Positions 45,958-53,998 of a DNA stretch of 64,000 nucleotides are shown piece after piece; position 1 is the stretch's first letter, and each line of letters starts with the position of its first letter. The DNA lies in assembly GCF_009363795.1 (NCBI RefSeq), contig NZ_CP045420.1, positions 1,283,001-1,347,000 on the forward strand, written 5' to 3'. Below the pieces are notes generated by a model. The model was given only the letters and a program-made list of their open reading frames with translations, was not told the DNA's origin and ran no database searches. The translations under genes and the position numbers were made by a program. The DNA comes from Palleronia sp. THAF1. Lineage in GTDB: Bacteria > Pseudomonadota > Alphaproteobacteria > Rhodobacterales > Rhodobacteraceae.

Positions 45958-46902
45958 TTAACGCTTCTCTTGTAGCCCGCGTGCTGACCGCGCAATGTAG
46001 GCGGCCATCATCAGGTCCAGATGTGCTCCGCCGCCGTTCTTGAACACGGTGACATCCTGTGGGTCTCGCCGTCCTTGAGTTCCTTCTATCAGGTCATACA
46101 GGTCACCCAGAACTGCGCTTTCGTCGATGATCCCGGCCGATATGGGAATGGTCAGTTCCCCGATATGATCGATTGTCGTGTCCCGGCAGTCGACGAACAG
46201 GGCAGCGCCAGAGATCAGGGTGTCGTCTGCCTCTCGCATGTCTTTGCGAAACGCGCCGATCAGATCGACATGGGTGCCGGGACGGACCCATTCACCCTTC
46301 AGCACCGGCGTGGTCGCCATCGTCGCGGTGGATACGATGTCGGCCTCCGCAACCGCCTGAGGCAGGTCTTCGACGGCGTGGACGGGCAAGGGGCTTTCGA
46401 CGTTCGCAGCCAATGCTTGCGCCTGCGCGAAATTGCGCGCCCAGACCGATATGCGTTCCAACCTCGGAAACGCAGCGCCGTAGGCATGCACCAAGCTGCG
46501 TGCGACCGTACCCGCGCCGACGATCAGAAGGTGCCGCGCATCGGGCCGCGCCAGCAGACGGGCACCCAAGACGGAGTCCGCCGCCGTCTTGTATTCCGTG
46601 ACCAATCGGCTTTCCACGATAGAGCGCAGCGCGCCGGTCTCCTCATCGAAGACGAACATCGCCCCTTGAACTGATGGCCGCCCCTGCGCCGGGTTGCCGG
46701 GCAGGACCGTCACCGATTTTACGCCGTAGCCCAGTCCCGGCAGGTAAGCGCCGCGTGTCAGGAGCGTGCCTTCGGGGGGGCCCAGGAACAGGTCACCGAT
46801 CTGCGGGCGTGCCAGCCGGTGGCCCCGGCGCAAGGCCTCGACCGCATCGGGCCAAGACAGGTGCGGGGCCATATCATCGTAGGTTAAAAGCTTCGCATCC
46901 AT
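45958..46902 (-). CDS. ornithine cyclodeaminase / mu-crystallin family protein
   Basis: The 314-residue NAD(P)-dependent protein shows the Rossmann motif LLIVGAGTVARSLVHAY, the upstream YGVKSVTVLPGNPAQGRPSVQG segment, and the Lys in TEYKTAADS. The C-terminal FKNGGGAHLDLM corresponds to the family FKSVG region. The family includes ornithine cyclodeaminase, delta1-pyrroline-2-carboxylate reductase and ketimine reductases. Next to a StcD-like demethylase, a role with proline-type or cyclic imino acids is plausible but unproved. ATG 46902 (MDAKLLTYDDM) is chosen. The start is divergent from the demethylase gene, 90 bp away. Confidence 0.87.
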   Translation of the reverse strand: MDAKLLTYDDMAPHLSWPDAVEALRRGHRLARPQIGDLFLGPPEGTLLTRGAYLPGLGYGVKSVTVLPGNPAQGRPSVQGAMFVFDEETGALRSIVESRLVTEYKTAADSVLGARLLARPDARHLLIVGAGTVARSLVHAYGAAFPRLERISVWARNFAQAQALAANVESPLPVHAVEDLPQAVAEADIVSTATMATTPVLKGEWVRPGTHVDLIGAFRKDMREADDTLISGAALFVDCRDTTIDHIGELTIPISAGIIDESAVLGDLYDLIEGTQGRRDPQDVTVFKNGGGAHLDLMMAAYIARSARGLQEKR

Positions 46903-46992
46903 GGTCGCGCGGGCCTTCCATCGTGTCGCTGCCAGCATAGACACGGGTGTCGCTCGGATTTCCAGTGGTGCAGTCAGCCACGGAGACCGCGC

Positions 46993-49038
46993 ATGTCCAA
47001 AGATCCGCTTCTACAGCCTTACCAATTGAAGCATCTCACGCTGAAGAACCGGATCATGACGACCGCGCACGAACCGGCCTACCCTGAAGGCGGCAACCCG
47101 ACCGCGCGTTACGTGGCCTATCATGCAGAGCGTGCCAAAGCCGGTGTGGCGCTGGCCATGACCGCGGGATCGGCGGCGGTCTCTCGCGATAGCCCGCCCG
47201 TTTTCAACAACATCCTCGCCTACCGGGACGAGGTCGTGCCCCATATCCGCGCGCTGACCGACGCGCTTCACGAGCACGGCTGTGCCGCTATGATTCAGCT
47301 GACGCACCTTGGCCGACGGACCGGGTGGGGCAAGGGCGATTGGCTGCCTTCCGTCTCCTCTGGGCCACACCGAGAGCCGGCGCACCGGGCTTTCCCGAAA
47401 GTCATGGAAGACTGGGACATCGCGCGCATCATCTCTGACTTCGCGGACGCGGCAGAGCGGATGCAGGCGGGCGGAATGGACGGAATAGAACTGCAGGCCT
47501 ACGGTCACCTGCTCGATCAGTTCTGGTCACCCCTGACGAACCGGCTGGAAGGTCCGTATGGGGCGGACACGCTGGATAGCCGCTTGAAGATGTCCCTCGA
47601 CGTGCTCGATGCCATCCGGGCGCGTGTCGGGCCGGACTTCATCATCGGCTTCCGCTTTACCGCCGATGAGGTGCAGGCAGGCGGGATCGACGCGTCCGAA
47701 GGGCTGGAGATCGCGCAAAGGCTCAAGGACACGGGCCAGGTCGACTTCCTGAACGTGATCCGGGGCCGGATCTTCACCGATGCAGCGATGACGAACGTGA
47801 TCCCGGTGCAGGGCATGGCCTACGCGCCGCATCTGGACTTCGCGGGATCGGTCCGCGCAGCGACCGGGATGCCCACATTCCACGCGTCACGTATTCCCGA
47901 TGTGGCCACCGCACGTCATGCCGTGTCGTCTGGCCTGCTGGATATGGTCGGCATGACCCGCGCCCACATGGCAGACCCGTATATCGTGCAGAAGATCACC
48001 GAAGGTCGGGAAGACGATATCAGGCCCTGCGTCGGCGCAACATACTGCCTTGATCGCATCTATCAGGCCGGAGAGGCGCTGTGCATCCACAATGCCGCCA
48101 CCGGGCGGGAGCTGTCGTTGCCGCATCTGGCAGCCCCTGCGGAGACGGCCCGCAACATCGTCGTTGTCGGTGCAGGACCGGGCGGTCTGGAAGCGGCGCG
48201 CGTTGGCGCGGAACGCGGCCATGCCGTCACGGTTCTGGAAGCCGCCAGCGATCCCGGCGGGCAGGTGCGTCTGACCGCACAGATGCCCCGGCGGTCCGAA
48301 ATGATCGGGATCATTGATTGGCGCATGGCCCAATGCGCCGCCCGCGATGTGGCCTTCCGGTTCAACACCTTCGCGGACAGCGCGGATGTGACGGCGCTGG
48401 ATCCCGACGTGGTGATCGTCGCCACCGGCGGTTTGCCGAATGTGGAGCTGTTCGAGCAGCAAGGCGAGAGTGATCTGGTCGTATCGGCCTGGGACATCAT
48501 CGCAGGAGACGTGAAGCCGGGGCAAGACGTGCTGATCTATGATGAGGCTGGCGATCATCCGGGCCTGATGGCGGCAGAGATCGCCTCGGCGGCCGGAGCA
48601 CGCGTGACGGTGATGACCCCGGATCGCAACATCTCGCCAGAGGTGATGAGCATGAGCCTGACGCCCTACATGCGCAGCCTGCAAAAGCAGGATGTGACCT
48701 TTTCGGTCGCGCGCCGTCTGCTGGGGGTCACGCGGCACGGCAACCGTCTTCGCGCCACTGTGGGCACCGACTATTCCGACCTGACGACCGCGCAGGACCA
48801 CGACCAGATCGTCGTGAACTACGGTACGCGGCCCCTGGACGATCTGTATTTCGACCTGAAGGCGGGGTCGGTCAATCTGGGGCAGGTGGATCACGAGGCG
48901 CTGATTCACGGCGCGCCACAGATGGTGACGGGCAACCCCGACGGGGCGTACCAGCTGTTCCGCATCGGTGATGCCGTATCGTCCCGCAACACCCACGCCG
49001 CGATCCACGACGCGTTGCGGTTGGTTAGCGCTATGTAA
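46993..49038 (+). CDS. NADH:flavin oxidoreductase, StcD-like N-methylproline demethylase
   Basis: The 681-residue enzyme is of the 2,4-dienoyl-CoA reductase/trimethylamine dehydrogenase type. An FMN TIM barrel (about 1-335) has IMTTAHEPAYPEGG, MIQLTHLGRRT and ELQAYGHLLDQFWSPLTNR. A cysteine segment has Cys346, Cys352 and Cys364, with Ala349 where classical members have a fourth Cys. A C-terminal dinucleotide-binding half starts NIVVVGAGPGGLEAARVG (about 388). The sequence style matches StcD of stachydrine catabolism. The product would release a methyl group as formaldehyde or a C1 unit, consistent with purU nearby. The substrate remains inferred. Confidence 0.82.
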   Translation: MSKDPLLQPYQLKHLTLKNRIMTTAHEPAYPEGGNPTARYVAYHAERAKAGVALAMTAGSAAVSRDSPPVFNNILAYRDEVVPHIRALTDALHEHGCAAMIQLTHLGRRTGWGKGDWLPSVSSGPHREPAHRAFPKVMEDWDIARIISDFADAAERMQAGGMDGIELQAYGHLLDQFWSPLTNRLEGPYGADTLDSRLKMSLDVLDAIRARVGPDFIIGFRFTADEVQAGGIDASEGLEIAQRLKDTGQVDFLNVIRGRIFTDAAMTNVIPVQGMAYAPHLDFAGSVRAATGMPTFHASRIPDVATARHAVSSGLLDMVGMTRAHMADPYIVQKITEGREDDIRPCVGATYCLDRIYQAGEALCIHNAATGRELSLPHLAAPAETARNIVVVGAGPGGLEAARVGAERGHAVTVLEAASDPGGQVRLTAQMPRRSEMIGIIDWRMAQCAARDVAFRFNTFADSADVTALDPDVVIVATGGLPNVELFEQQGESDLVVSAWDIIAGDVKPGQDVLIYDEAGDHPGLMAAEIASAAGARVTVMTPDRNISPEVMSMSLTPYMRSLQKQDVTFSVARRLLGVTRHGNRLRATVGTDYSDLTTAQDHDQIVVNYGTRPLDDLYFDLKAGSVNLGQVDHEALIHGAPQMVTGNPDGAYQLFRIGDAVSSRNTHAAIHDALRLVSAM

Positions 49039-49043
49039 GGGCA

Positions 49044-49072
49044 GGGGTGCCCGGCACGCAGCCGGGCACCCC
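49044..49072 (+). terminator. strong hairpin terminator between converging stcD-like gene and livM
   Basis: A perfect 12-bp stem GGGGTGCCCGGC (49044-49055) / GCCGGGCACCCC (49061-49072) has a 5-nt loop, followed by TCTACTTTT on the plus strand. The livM stop codon begins two bases later, so the hairpin may also slow decay or end transcription from the minus strand. Confidence 0.8.
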
Positions 49073-49073
49073 T

Positions 49074-50378
49074 CTACTTTTCGGGGATCAGACCGCGCGG
49101 GCTGAACCGCAGCACGACGAGCAGAACTACGCCCATCGTCAACAGCCGGATGTGCTCGGACGCCGCGATCACGCGGCCTTGCAACAGCGAGCCGTCCGGT
49201 AGGCCGCCTGCCAGGAACTCCATCGCCAGACGGCCCATCGGCTCGACCTGGATCCACAGGAACCAGATCAGCAACCCACCAAGAACCGCACCAAGGTTCG
49301 AGCCCGAGCCGCCCACGATCACCATGACCCAAATCAGGAAGGTGAAGCGCAGCGGCTGGTAGGATGCTGGCGTCAACTGCCCGTCCAGCGTGGTCATCAT
49401 CGCACCCGCGATCCCGCAGACCGCGCTGCCCAGGATGAACACCTGCAGATGCCTGCGCGTGACGTTCTTGCCCATGGCCCGCGCGGCGAACTCGTTGTCG
49501 CGGATCGCGCGCATCATGCGGCCCCAGGGCGAGCGCAGCGCCAGTTGCGCCAGCACGAAGATCACGACCAGAACGACGGCGAACAGCACGCCGTAGTTGA
49601 TCTTCACCCAAAGCCCCGACGCGGTCACCGGGTCGAGACCAAGCCCCGTTGCCCGCTCCACGAACGCGTCCGACTGCTGCAAGTCGGTCTCGTACGGGAC
49701 GGGGCGATCCAGGCCGATGACGTTCTTGACGCCGCGCGCCATCCAGTCCTCGTTCTTCATCACGGCGATGATGATCTCGGCGATGCCGAGCGTGGCGATG
49801 GCCAGATAATCCGACCGCAATCCAAGCGCCGTCTTGCCGATGACCCAAGCGGCCCCCGCCGCCAACAGGCCACCCACGGGCCAGGACAGCAGGATCGGCA
49901 GGCCCAGCCCGCCCAGATAGCCGTCCGTGGCCGCGTTCAGCGATTCCACTGCATCCACGCCCGGATCGAACACCGCGCGGAAGGCGAAGAAACCTACGAA
50001 CAGGATGGCCAGCAACGCCAGCAGGCGCGCGCGCCCCGCCGCCATCCGCTTCCACAGGACCATCGCGCCCGCCACCGTTGCCGCGCCCAAGGCCAGCCCG
50101 CCGATGATGCGCCCGCCACCCGCAGCCCAAGCCGACGGCACGGGATCGGCCGAAACCAGTACGGCCGCCAGACCACCCAAGGCGACGAAGCCCATGACGC
50201 CCACGTTGAACAGGCCCGCGAACCCCCATTGCAGATTCACGCCCAGGGCCATGATGGCCGACACCAGTCCCATGTTCAGAATGACCAGCGCGGTGTTCCA
50301 GCTTTGCAGAACGCCGGTCAGCACGATCAGCACCCCGACAAGGGCGAACAACCCGGTGTTGCGCAACGTCTCGTTCAT
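49074..50378 (-). CDS. livM: branched-chain amino acid ABC transporter permease LivM
   Basis: The 434-residue integral membrane protein has about ten hydrophobic segments and the LivM-type motifs ILNMGLVSAIMALGVNLQWGFAGLFNVG, RSDYLAIATLGIAEI and GIAGAMMTTLDG. It is longer than many LivM proteins because of extra N-terminal and central segments. ATG 50378 overlaps the livH stop (ATGA). With LivH it forms the transmembrane path for a hydrophobic-amino-acid-type substrate. Confidence 0.93.
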   Translation of the reverse strand: MNETLRNTGLFALVGVLIVLTGVLQSWNTALVILNMGLVSAIMALGVNLQWGFAGLFNVGVMGFVALGGLAAVLVSADPVPSAWAAGGGRIIGGLALGAATVAGAMVLWKRMAAGRARLLALLAILFVGFFAFRAVFDPGVDAVESLNAATDGYLGGLGLPILLSWPVGGLLAAGAAWVIGKTALGLRSDYLAIATLGIAEIIIAVMKNEDWMARGVKNVIGLDRPVPYETDLQQSDAFVERATGLGLDPVTASGLWVKINYGVLFAVVLVVIFVLAQLALRSPWGRMMRAIRDNEFAARAMGKNVTRRHLQVFILGSAVCGIAGAMMTTLDGQLTPASYQPLRFTFLIWVMVIVGGSGSNLGAVLGGLLIWFLWIQVEPMGRLAMEFLAGGLPDGSLLQGRVIAASEHIRLLTMGVVLLVVLRFSPRGLIPEK

Positions 50379-51385
50379 ACCGATTTCCCCCGGAACAGAC
50401 CCGTCGGTCGGAACAGAAGCACGACGACAAGGATCATGAAGCTGACGGCGAACTTGTATTCCGTGCTCAGAAGCTGGACGAGCCCGTCCGGCCCCATCCC
50501 GTCTGGCAGGGCATAGACCAGCACCAGCTTCCACGCGTAGGTGATCGCCACTTCGGAAAACGCGATGACGAAGCCGCCCGCGATCGCTCCGATGGGCGAG
50601 CCGAGGCCGCCGACGATGGCGGCGGCGAAAATCGGCAGCAGAAGCTGGAAATAGGTGAACGGTTTGAACGACTTATCCAGACCGTAAAGGACACCCGCGA
50701 TCGTCGCCAAGGCCGCCACGATGATCCAGGTCACACGCACCACGCGCTCGGGGTCGATGCCCGACAGCAGCGCCAGATCCTCGTTATCCGAGAACGCGCG
50801 CATGGACTTGCCCGTGCGCGTGCGGTTCAGGAACCAGAACAGGATGGCGACCACGATCACCGCCGTCACCAGCGTGATCGCTTGGCTCGTGCGTATGCCC
50901 AAGCCTTCCTCAAGCCCCGTCCACGCCTTGAAGTCGCGCACCGTGAACAGGAACCGGGCGCCGTCGGCGAAGATGCGATCCTCTGTTCCGACAGCGATCC
51001 GAACGAGGCCGTTGTAGACGAACATCACTCCCATCGAGACGATCACGAGGATCACCGGATTGGCTTTTTGCTCGCGATAAAAGCGATAGATCGCGCGGTC
51101 CGTCCCCAACAGCAACAGCGCCGCGCCCGCGATCCCGAAGGGCAGGGCGATCAGAGCGGTGGGAAGGGGCCCAAGCGACACGCCCAGCGACTGCAACAGC
51201 ACCGTGGCGCCGATGGTCATCATCGTGCCGAACGCCATCGAGTCCCCATGCGCGAAATTGGAGAACCGCAAAATGCCGTAGACTAGTGTGACGCCCAAGG
51301 CCCCCAGCGCCAGCTGGCTGCCGTAGGTCACAGCCGGGATCAGCACGTAGTTCGACAGCGCCACGAAGGCGTTCAGAAGGTCCAT
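50375..51385 (-). CDS. livH: branched-chain amino acid ABC transporter permease LivH
   Basis: The 336-residue permease has about eight TM helices. The LivH signatures include GALGVTLVYGILRFSNFAHGD near the N-terminus and AAIVGGLGSPIGAIAGGFVIAFSE in the second half. It is the upstream partner of livM on the minus strand. Its start follows the two small exported-protein genes that separate it from livF. Confidence 0.94.
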   Translation of the reverse strand: MDLLNAFVALSNYVLIPAVTYGSQLALGALGVTLVYGILRFSNFAHGDSMAFGTMMTIGATVLLQSLGVSLGPLPTALIALPFGIAGAALLLLGTDRAIYRFYREQKANPVILVIVSMGVMFVYNGLVRIAVGTEDRIFADGARFLFTVRDFKAWTGLEEGLGIRTSQAITLVTAVIVVAILFWFLNRTRTGKSMRAFSDNEDLALLSGIDPERVVRVTWIIVAALATIAGVLYGLDKSFKPFTYFQLLLPIFAAAIVGGLGSPIGAIAGGFVIAFSEVAITYAWKLVLVYALPDGMGPDGLVQLLSTEYKFAVSFMILVVVLLFRPTGLFRGKSV

Positions 51386-51430
51386 CGCATCTTTCTCTCT
51401 CGCCTGCGCCCGGTTGACCGGGTCGCGTAC

Positions 51431-51943
51431 CTATCCGCCATCGCCGTCCGGCGCCACGGGTGAAATCGTCAGGGGATCGCCTACCAGAGGCACTTGGGGC
51501 TCGCTTTCAGGTTCAGATTGTTCCCGTGCTTCACCATCCCGATAGCATCGCCCAAGGAGAAACTGACCCGACCCTGGGTTCGCAGCGTATTGGACTGACA
51601 GGATGGCCCCTCCGTCGTGGAACATCGTCATTTGGCTGGCTACGGCTTCGCGCAGCGCGAACACGATGGACCGAGCACGACTCAGGTCTTTCCACCGGGC
51701 ATCCAATGACAGGATACCGCGCCGGAAGCTGCCATCTCTGCGTTCGGCATAGGCCCGTCCCTCTGCATCGTTCAGCCAGTATCGGGTGGCGCGGTAAGAG
51801 GGTTGGCACGGCTGCCCGATGACACAGCGTTCCCGGAACACGCAATCGAGGACGCTGTAACCGCGCGCCTTCAGATCCGCTGCATCCTGTGCCAGCGCCG
51901 GAGCGGCCGCCACAAGCGCCAGCGCTGTTGCCACCGCCCGCAC
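51431..51943 (-). CDS. small exported cysteine protein, paralogue of its neighbour
   Basis: A GTG start gives 170 residues with a signal peptide (MRAVATALALVAAAPALAQ). The mature part opens with LDCVFRERCVIGQPC (L-x-C-x-F-x3-C-x5-C) and later has ILSVQYAANPGSGQFLLGRCY, with the fourth Cys. A Glu/Pro-rich tail follows. The same cysteine spacing and a matching LSV...AA...C segment occur in the protein encoded immediately upstream (51947-52333), so the two look like diverged tandem paralogues. No known domain is recognised. The gene sits inside a liv operon. Confidence 0.75.
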   Translation of the reverse strand: MRAVATALALVAAAPALAQDAADLKARGYSVLDCVFRERCVIGQPCQPSYRATRYWLNDAEGRAYAERRDGSFRRGILSLDARWKDLSRARSIVFALREAVASQMTMFHDGGAILSVQYAANPGSGQFLLGRCYRDGEAREQSEPESEPQVPLVGDPLTISPVAPDGDGG

Positions 51944-51946
51944 GCC

Positions 51947-52333
51947 TTAGTCCGCCACTTCACAGATGCCGGTGTAGTTCAACATCAGATCGCCCGCTGC
52001 CTGATGAACCGACAGCCGCGCGGTCTCGCCCTCCAAACCCGTCAGCAGGCGCACCGCACCATTGGCATGGCCAACCCAAGCGGTGGTGCCGTCTGTTTCG
52101 ATGGCCTGCAGTGGCACCTCTTCCGACACATCCACCAACACCGCGCCGTCTCCGCGCAACTCCAGCGCGGCCTCGTAGTCCGTCTCTTCACAGCCCTCGG
52201 CATCGAAGCATTCGACAGTGAACCGGCACGTCAGCGCACCGCCCTCGAACGCTGCAACGGGGCCTGCGAGCAACATCAGCGCGACGACCCATGCCTCTTT
52301 GCTTTTCCAGACACCCAAAACCGGTCCCCTCAT
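51947..52333 (-). CDS. small exported cysteine protein, paralogue of its neighbour
   Basis: The 128-residue product has a signal-type N-terminus (KSKEAWVVALMLLAGPVAA). The mature part begins LTCRFTVECFDAEGC and ends RLSVHQAAGDLMLNYTGICEVAD. It shares the L-x-C-x-F-x3-C-x5-C spacing and final Cys with the next gene. ATG 52333 lies one base after the livF stop (TAGGATG), indicating coupled translation. No family is recognised. Four conserved cysteines suggest two disulfides in the periplasm. Confidence 0.75.
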   Translation of the reverse strand: MRGPVLGVWKSKEAWVVALMLLAGPVAAFEGGALTCRFTVECFDAEGCEETDYEAALELRGDGAVLVDVSEEVPLQAIETDGTTAWVGHANGAVRLLTGLEGETARLSVHQAAGDLMLNYTGICEVAD

Positions 52334-52334
52334 C

Positions 52335-53159
52335 CTATCCGCCCAGAAAGGACCGACGCACTTCTGCATCAGCCAGCAGTTCCTTGCCCGTACCGGTGTG
52401 CGCGTTCGCGCCCTGCACCAGAACGTAGCCGCGATCCGCGATTTCCAGCGCTTGCCGTGCGTTCTGCTCGACCATCAGGACGGGCAAGCCGGTGCGCGCC
52501 ACCTCGATGATGCGGTCGAACAGTTCGTCCATGACGATGGGCGAAACCCCGGCGGTCGGCTCGTCCAGCATCAAAAGCTTCGGCTTCGTCATCAGCGCGC
52601 GGCCCACGGCGACCTGTTGGCGCTGCCCGCCCGAGAGTTCACCGGCCATCTGGCGCCGCTTTTCGCGCAGGATGGGGAATAGATCGTAGACCTGCTCCAT
52701 CGTCGGGCGGATGTCATCCTCGCGGATGAATGCGCCCATTTCCAGGTTCTCTTCGACGGTCATCGAGGTGAAGATGTTGCTGGTCTGCGGTACGAACCCC
52801 ATCCCCGCCCGTACCCGGTCCTGCGGCGACAGGGCGGTGATGTCCGTTCCGTCCAGCACAACATGACCTTCGCGCAGATCCAGCATCCCGAACAGAGCCT
52901 TCATGGCGGTAGACTTGCCCGCGCCGTTCGGCCCCACGATCACGGCGATCTGGCCCGGATCGACCGATATGGTGCAGTCGTGCAGGATGTCCGGCCCCTT
53001 GCCGTACCCCCCCGTCATCGACGCGCCTTCAAGGAAGGGGCGAGCAGGGGCGTCGCTGGTCGCGCCGCTTGTCTCATGTGCAGGCGTCATCGTGCCGCCC
53101 GTGCCGGGCTTCACGACGGAATTGTCCGTATGGCCGCGACCGGCGTATGCGTCGCTCAT
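52335..53159 (-). CDS. livF: branched-chain amino acid ABC transporter ATP-binding protein LivF
   Basis: The 274-residue ATPase has Walker A VGPNGAGKSTAMKAL, signature ELSGGQRQQVAVGRAL and Walker B LLMLDEPTAGVSP. The first ~45 residues (MSDAYAGRGHTDNSVV...) are a polar extension not normally present in LivF. A later start could be used, but no better ribosome site was seen. ATG 53159 overlaps the livG stop (ATGA). Confidence 0.92.
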   Translation of the reverse strand: MSDAYAGRGHTDNSVVKPGTGGTMTPAHETSGATSDAPARPFLEGASMTGGYGKGPDILHDCTISVDPGQIAVIVGPNGAGKSTAMKALFGMLDLREGHVVLDGTDITALSPQDRVRAGMGFVPQTSNIFTSMTVEENLEMGAFIREDDIRPTMEQVYDLFPILREKRRQMAGELSGGQRQQVAVGRALMTKPKLLMLDEPTAGVSPIVMDELFDRIIEVARTGLPVLMVEQNARQALEIADRGYVLVQGANAHTGTGKELLADAEVRRSFLGG

Positions 53160-53932
53160 GCCGTTTCCTTGTTCTTTAGTCCGGTGCCCAGGTAGGCTTC
53201 GATCACCTGCTCGTTGGCCTTGATCTCGGCCAGGGTGCCTTCGGCCAGAACCTTGCCCTCGGCCATGCAGATAACCGGATCGCATAGGCGGCCGATGAAA
53301 TCCATGTCATGCTCGATGACGACGAAGGTGTAGCCACGCTCGACATTCAGACGCTGGATGGCATCTCCGATCGTGTTCAGCAGCGTGCGGTTCACGCCCG
53401 CGCCGACCTCGTCCAGGAAGACAATGCGCGCTTCCACCATCATCGTGCGGCCCAGCTCCAGCAGCTTTTTCTGACCGCCCGACACCTGCCCGGCCTTGTG
53501 ATCCGCCAGGTGTTCGATCGTCAGGAACTCCAGCACTTCGTCGGCCTTGGCGCGCAGGGCGCGTTCCTCGTCTGCGATGCGCTTGCGACCGAACCACGTG
53601 TTCCACAGCACTTCGCCCGATTGACCCGGCGGCACCATCATCAGGTTCTCGCGGCAGGTCATTGACGAAAACTCATGCGCGATCTGGAACGTCCGCAGAA
53701 GGCCCTTTCCGAACAGCTCGTGCGGGGGCAGGCCGGTGATGTCTTCGCCCGCCATGGTCACGCGGCCAGAGGTCGGCGGCAGCACGCCCGCGATCACGTT
53801 GAACAGGGTCGTCTTTCCCGCGCCGTTCGGGCCGATCAGCCCGGTGATCGATCCTTGCTCGATGCGCAGGCTTGCGCCGTCGACGGCATGGAAGCCTCCG
53901 AAATGCTTGTGCAGGTCTTCGACGACGATCAT
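53156..53932 (-). CDS. livG: branched-chain amino acid ABC transporter ATP-binding protein LivG
   Basis: The 258-residue ATPase has Walker A IGPNGAGKTTLFN, the LivG-type segment LRTFQIAHEFSSMTCRENLM, signature VSGGQKKLLELGR and Walker B IVFLDEVGAGVN, where the usual DEP is DEV. It starts 66 bp after the livK stop, beyond a hairpin. Confidence 0.93.
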   Translation of the reverse strand: MIVVEDLHKHFGGFHAVDGASLRIEQGSITGLIGPNGAGKTTLFNVIAGVLPPTSGRVTMAGEDITGLPPHELFGKGLLRTFQIAHEFSSMTCRENLMMVPPGQSGEVLWNTWFGRKRIADEERALRAKADEVLEFLTIEHLADHKAGQVSGGQKKLLELGRTMMVEARIVFLDEVGAGVNRTLLNTIGDAIQRLNVERGYTFVVIEHDMDFIGRLCDPVICMAEGKVLAEGTLAEIKANEQVIEAYLGTGLKNKETA

Positions 53933-53952
53933 GGCGCGTGTCCTTCAATGCA

Positions 53953-53980
53953 GCAGCCCGAGGCATGAACCCCGGGCTGC
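53953..53980 (-). terminator. livK-livG intergenic hairpin
   Basis: GCAGCCCG (53953-53960) and CGGGCTGC (53973-53980) form an 8-bp stem around a 12-nt loop. There is no U-run. Such hairpins commonly stabilise the binding-protein message and reduce expression of the downstream transporter genes. Confidence 0.5.
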
Positions 53981-53998
53981 AACCGTCATGCGATGGGT

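Noticed and set aside
45692-45961. An 89-codon plus-strand frame upstream of the RTX gene
   Set aside because: It has no ribosome site, no recognisable family, ends inside the neighbouring gene's stop region and lies in AT-richer intergenic sequence.
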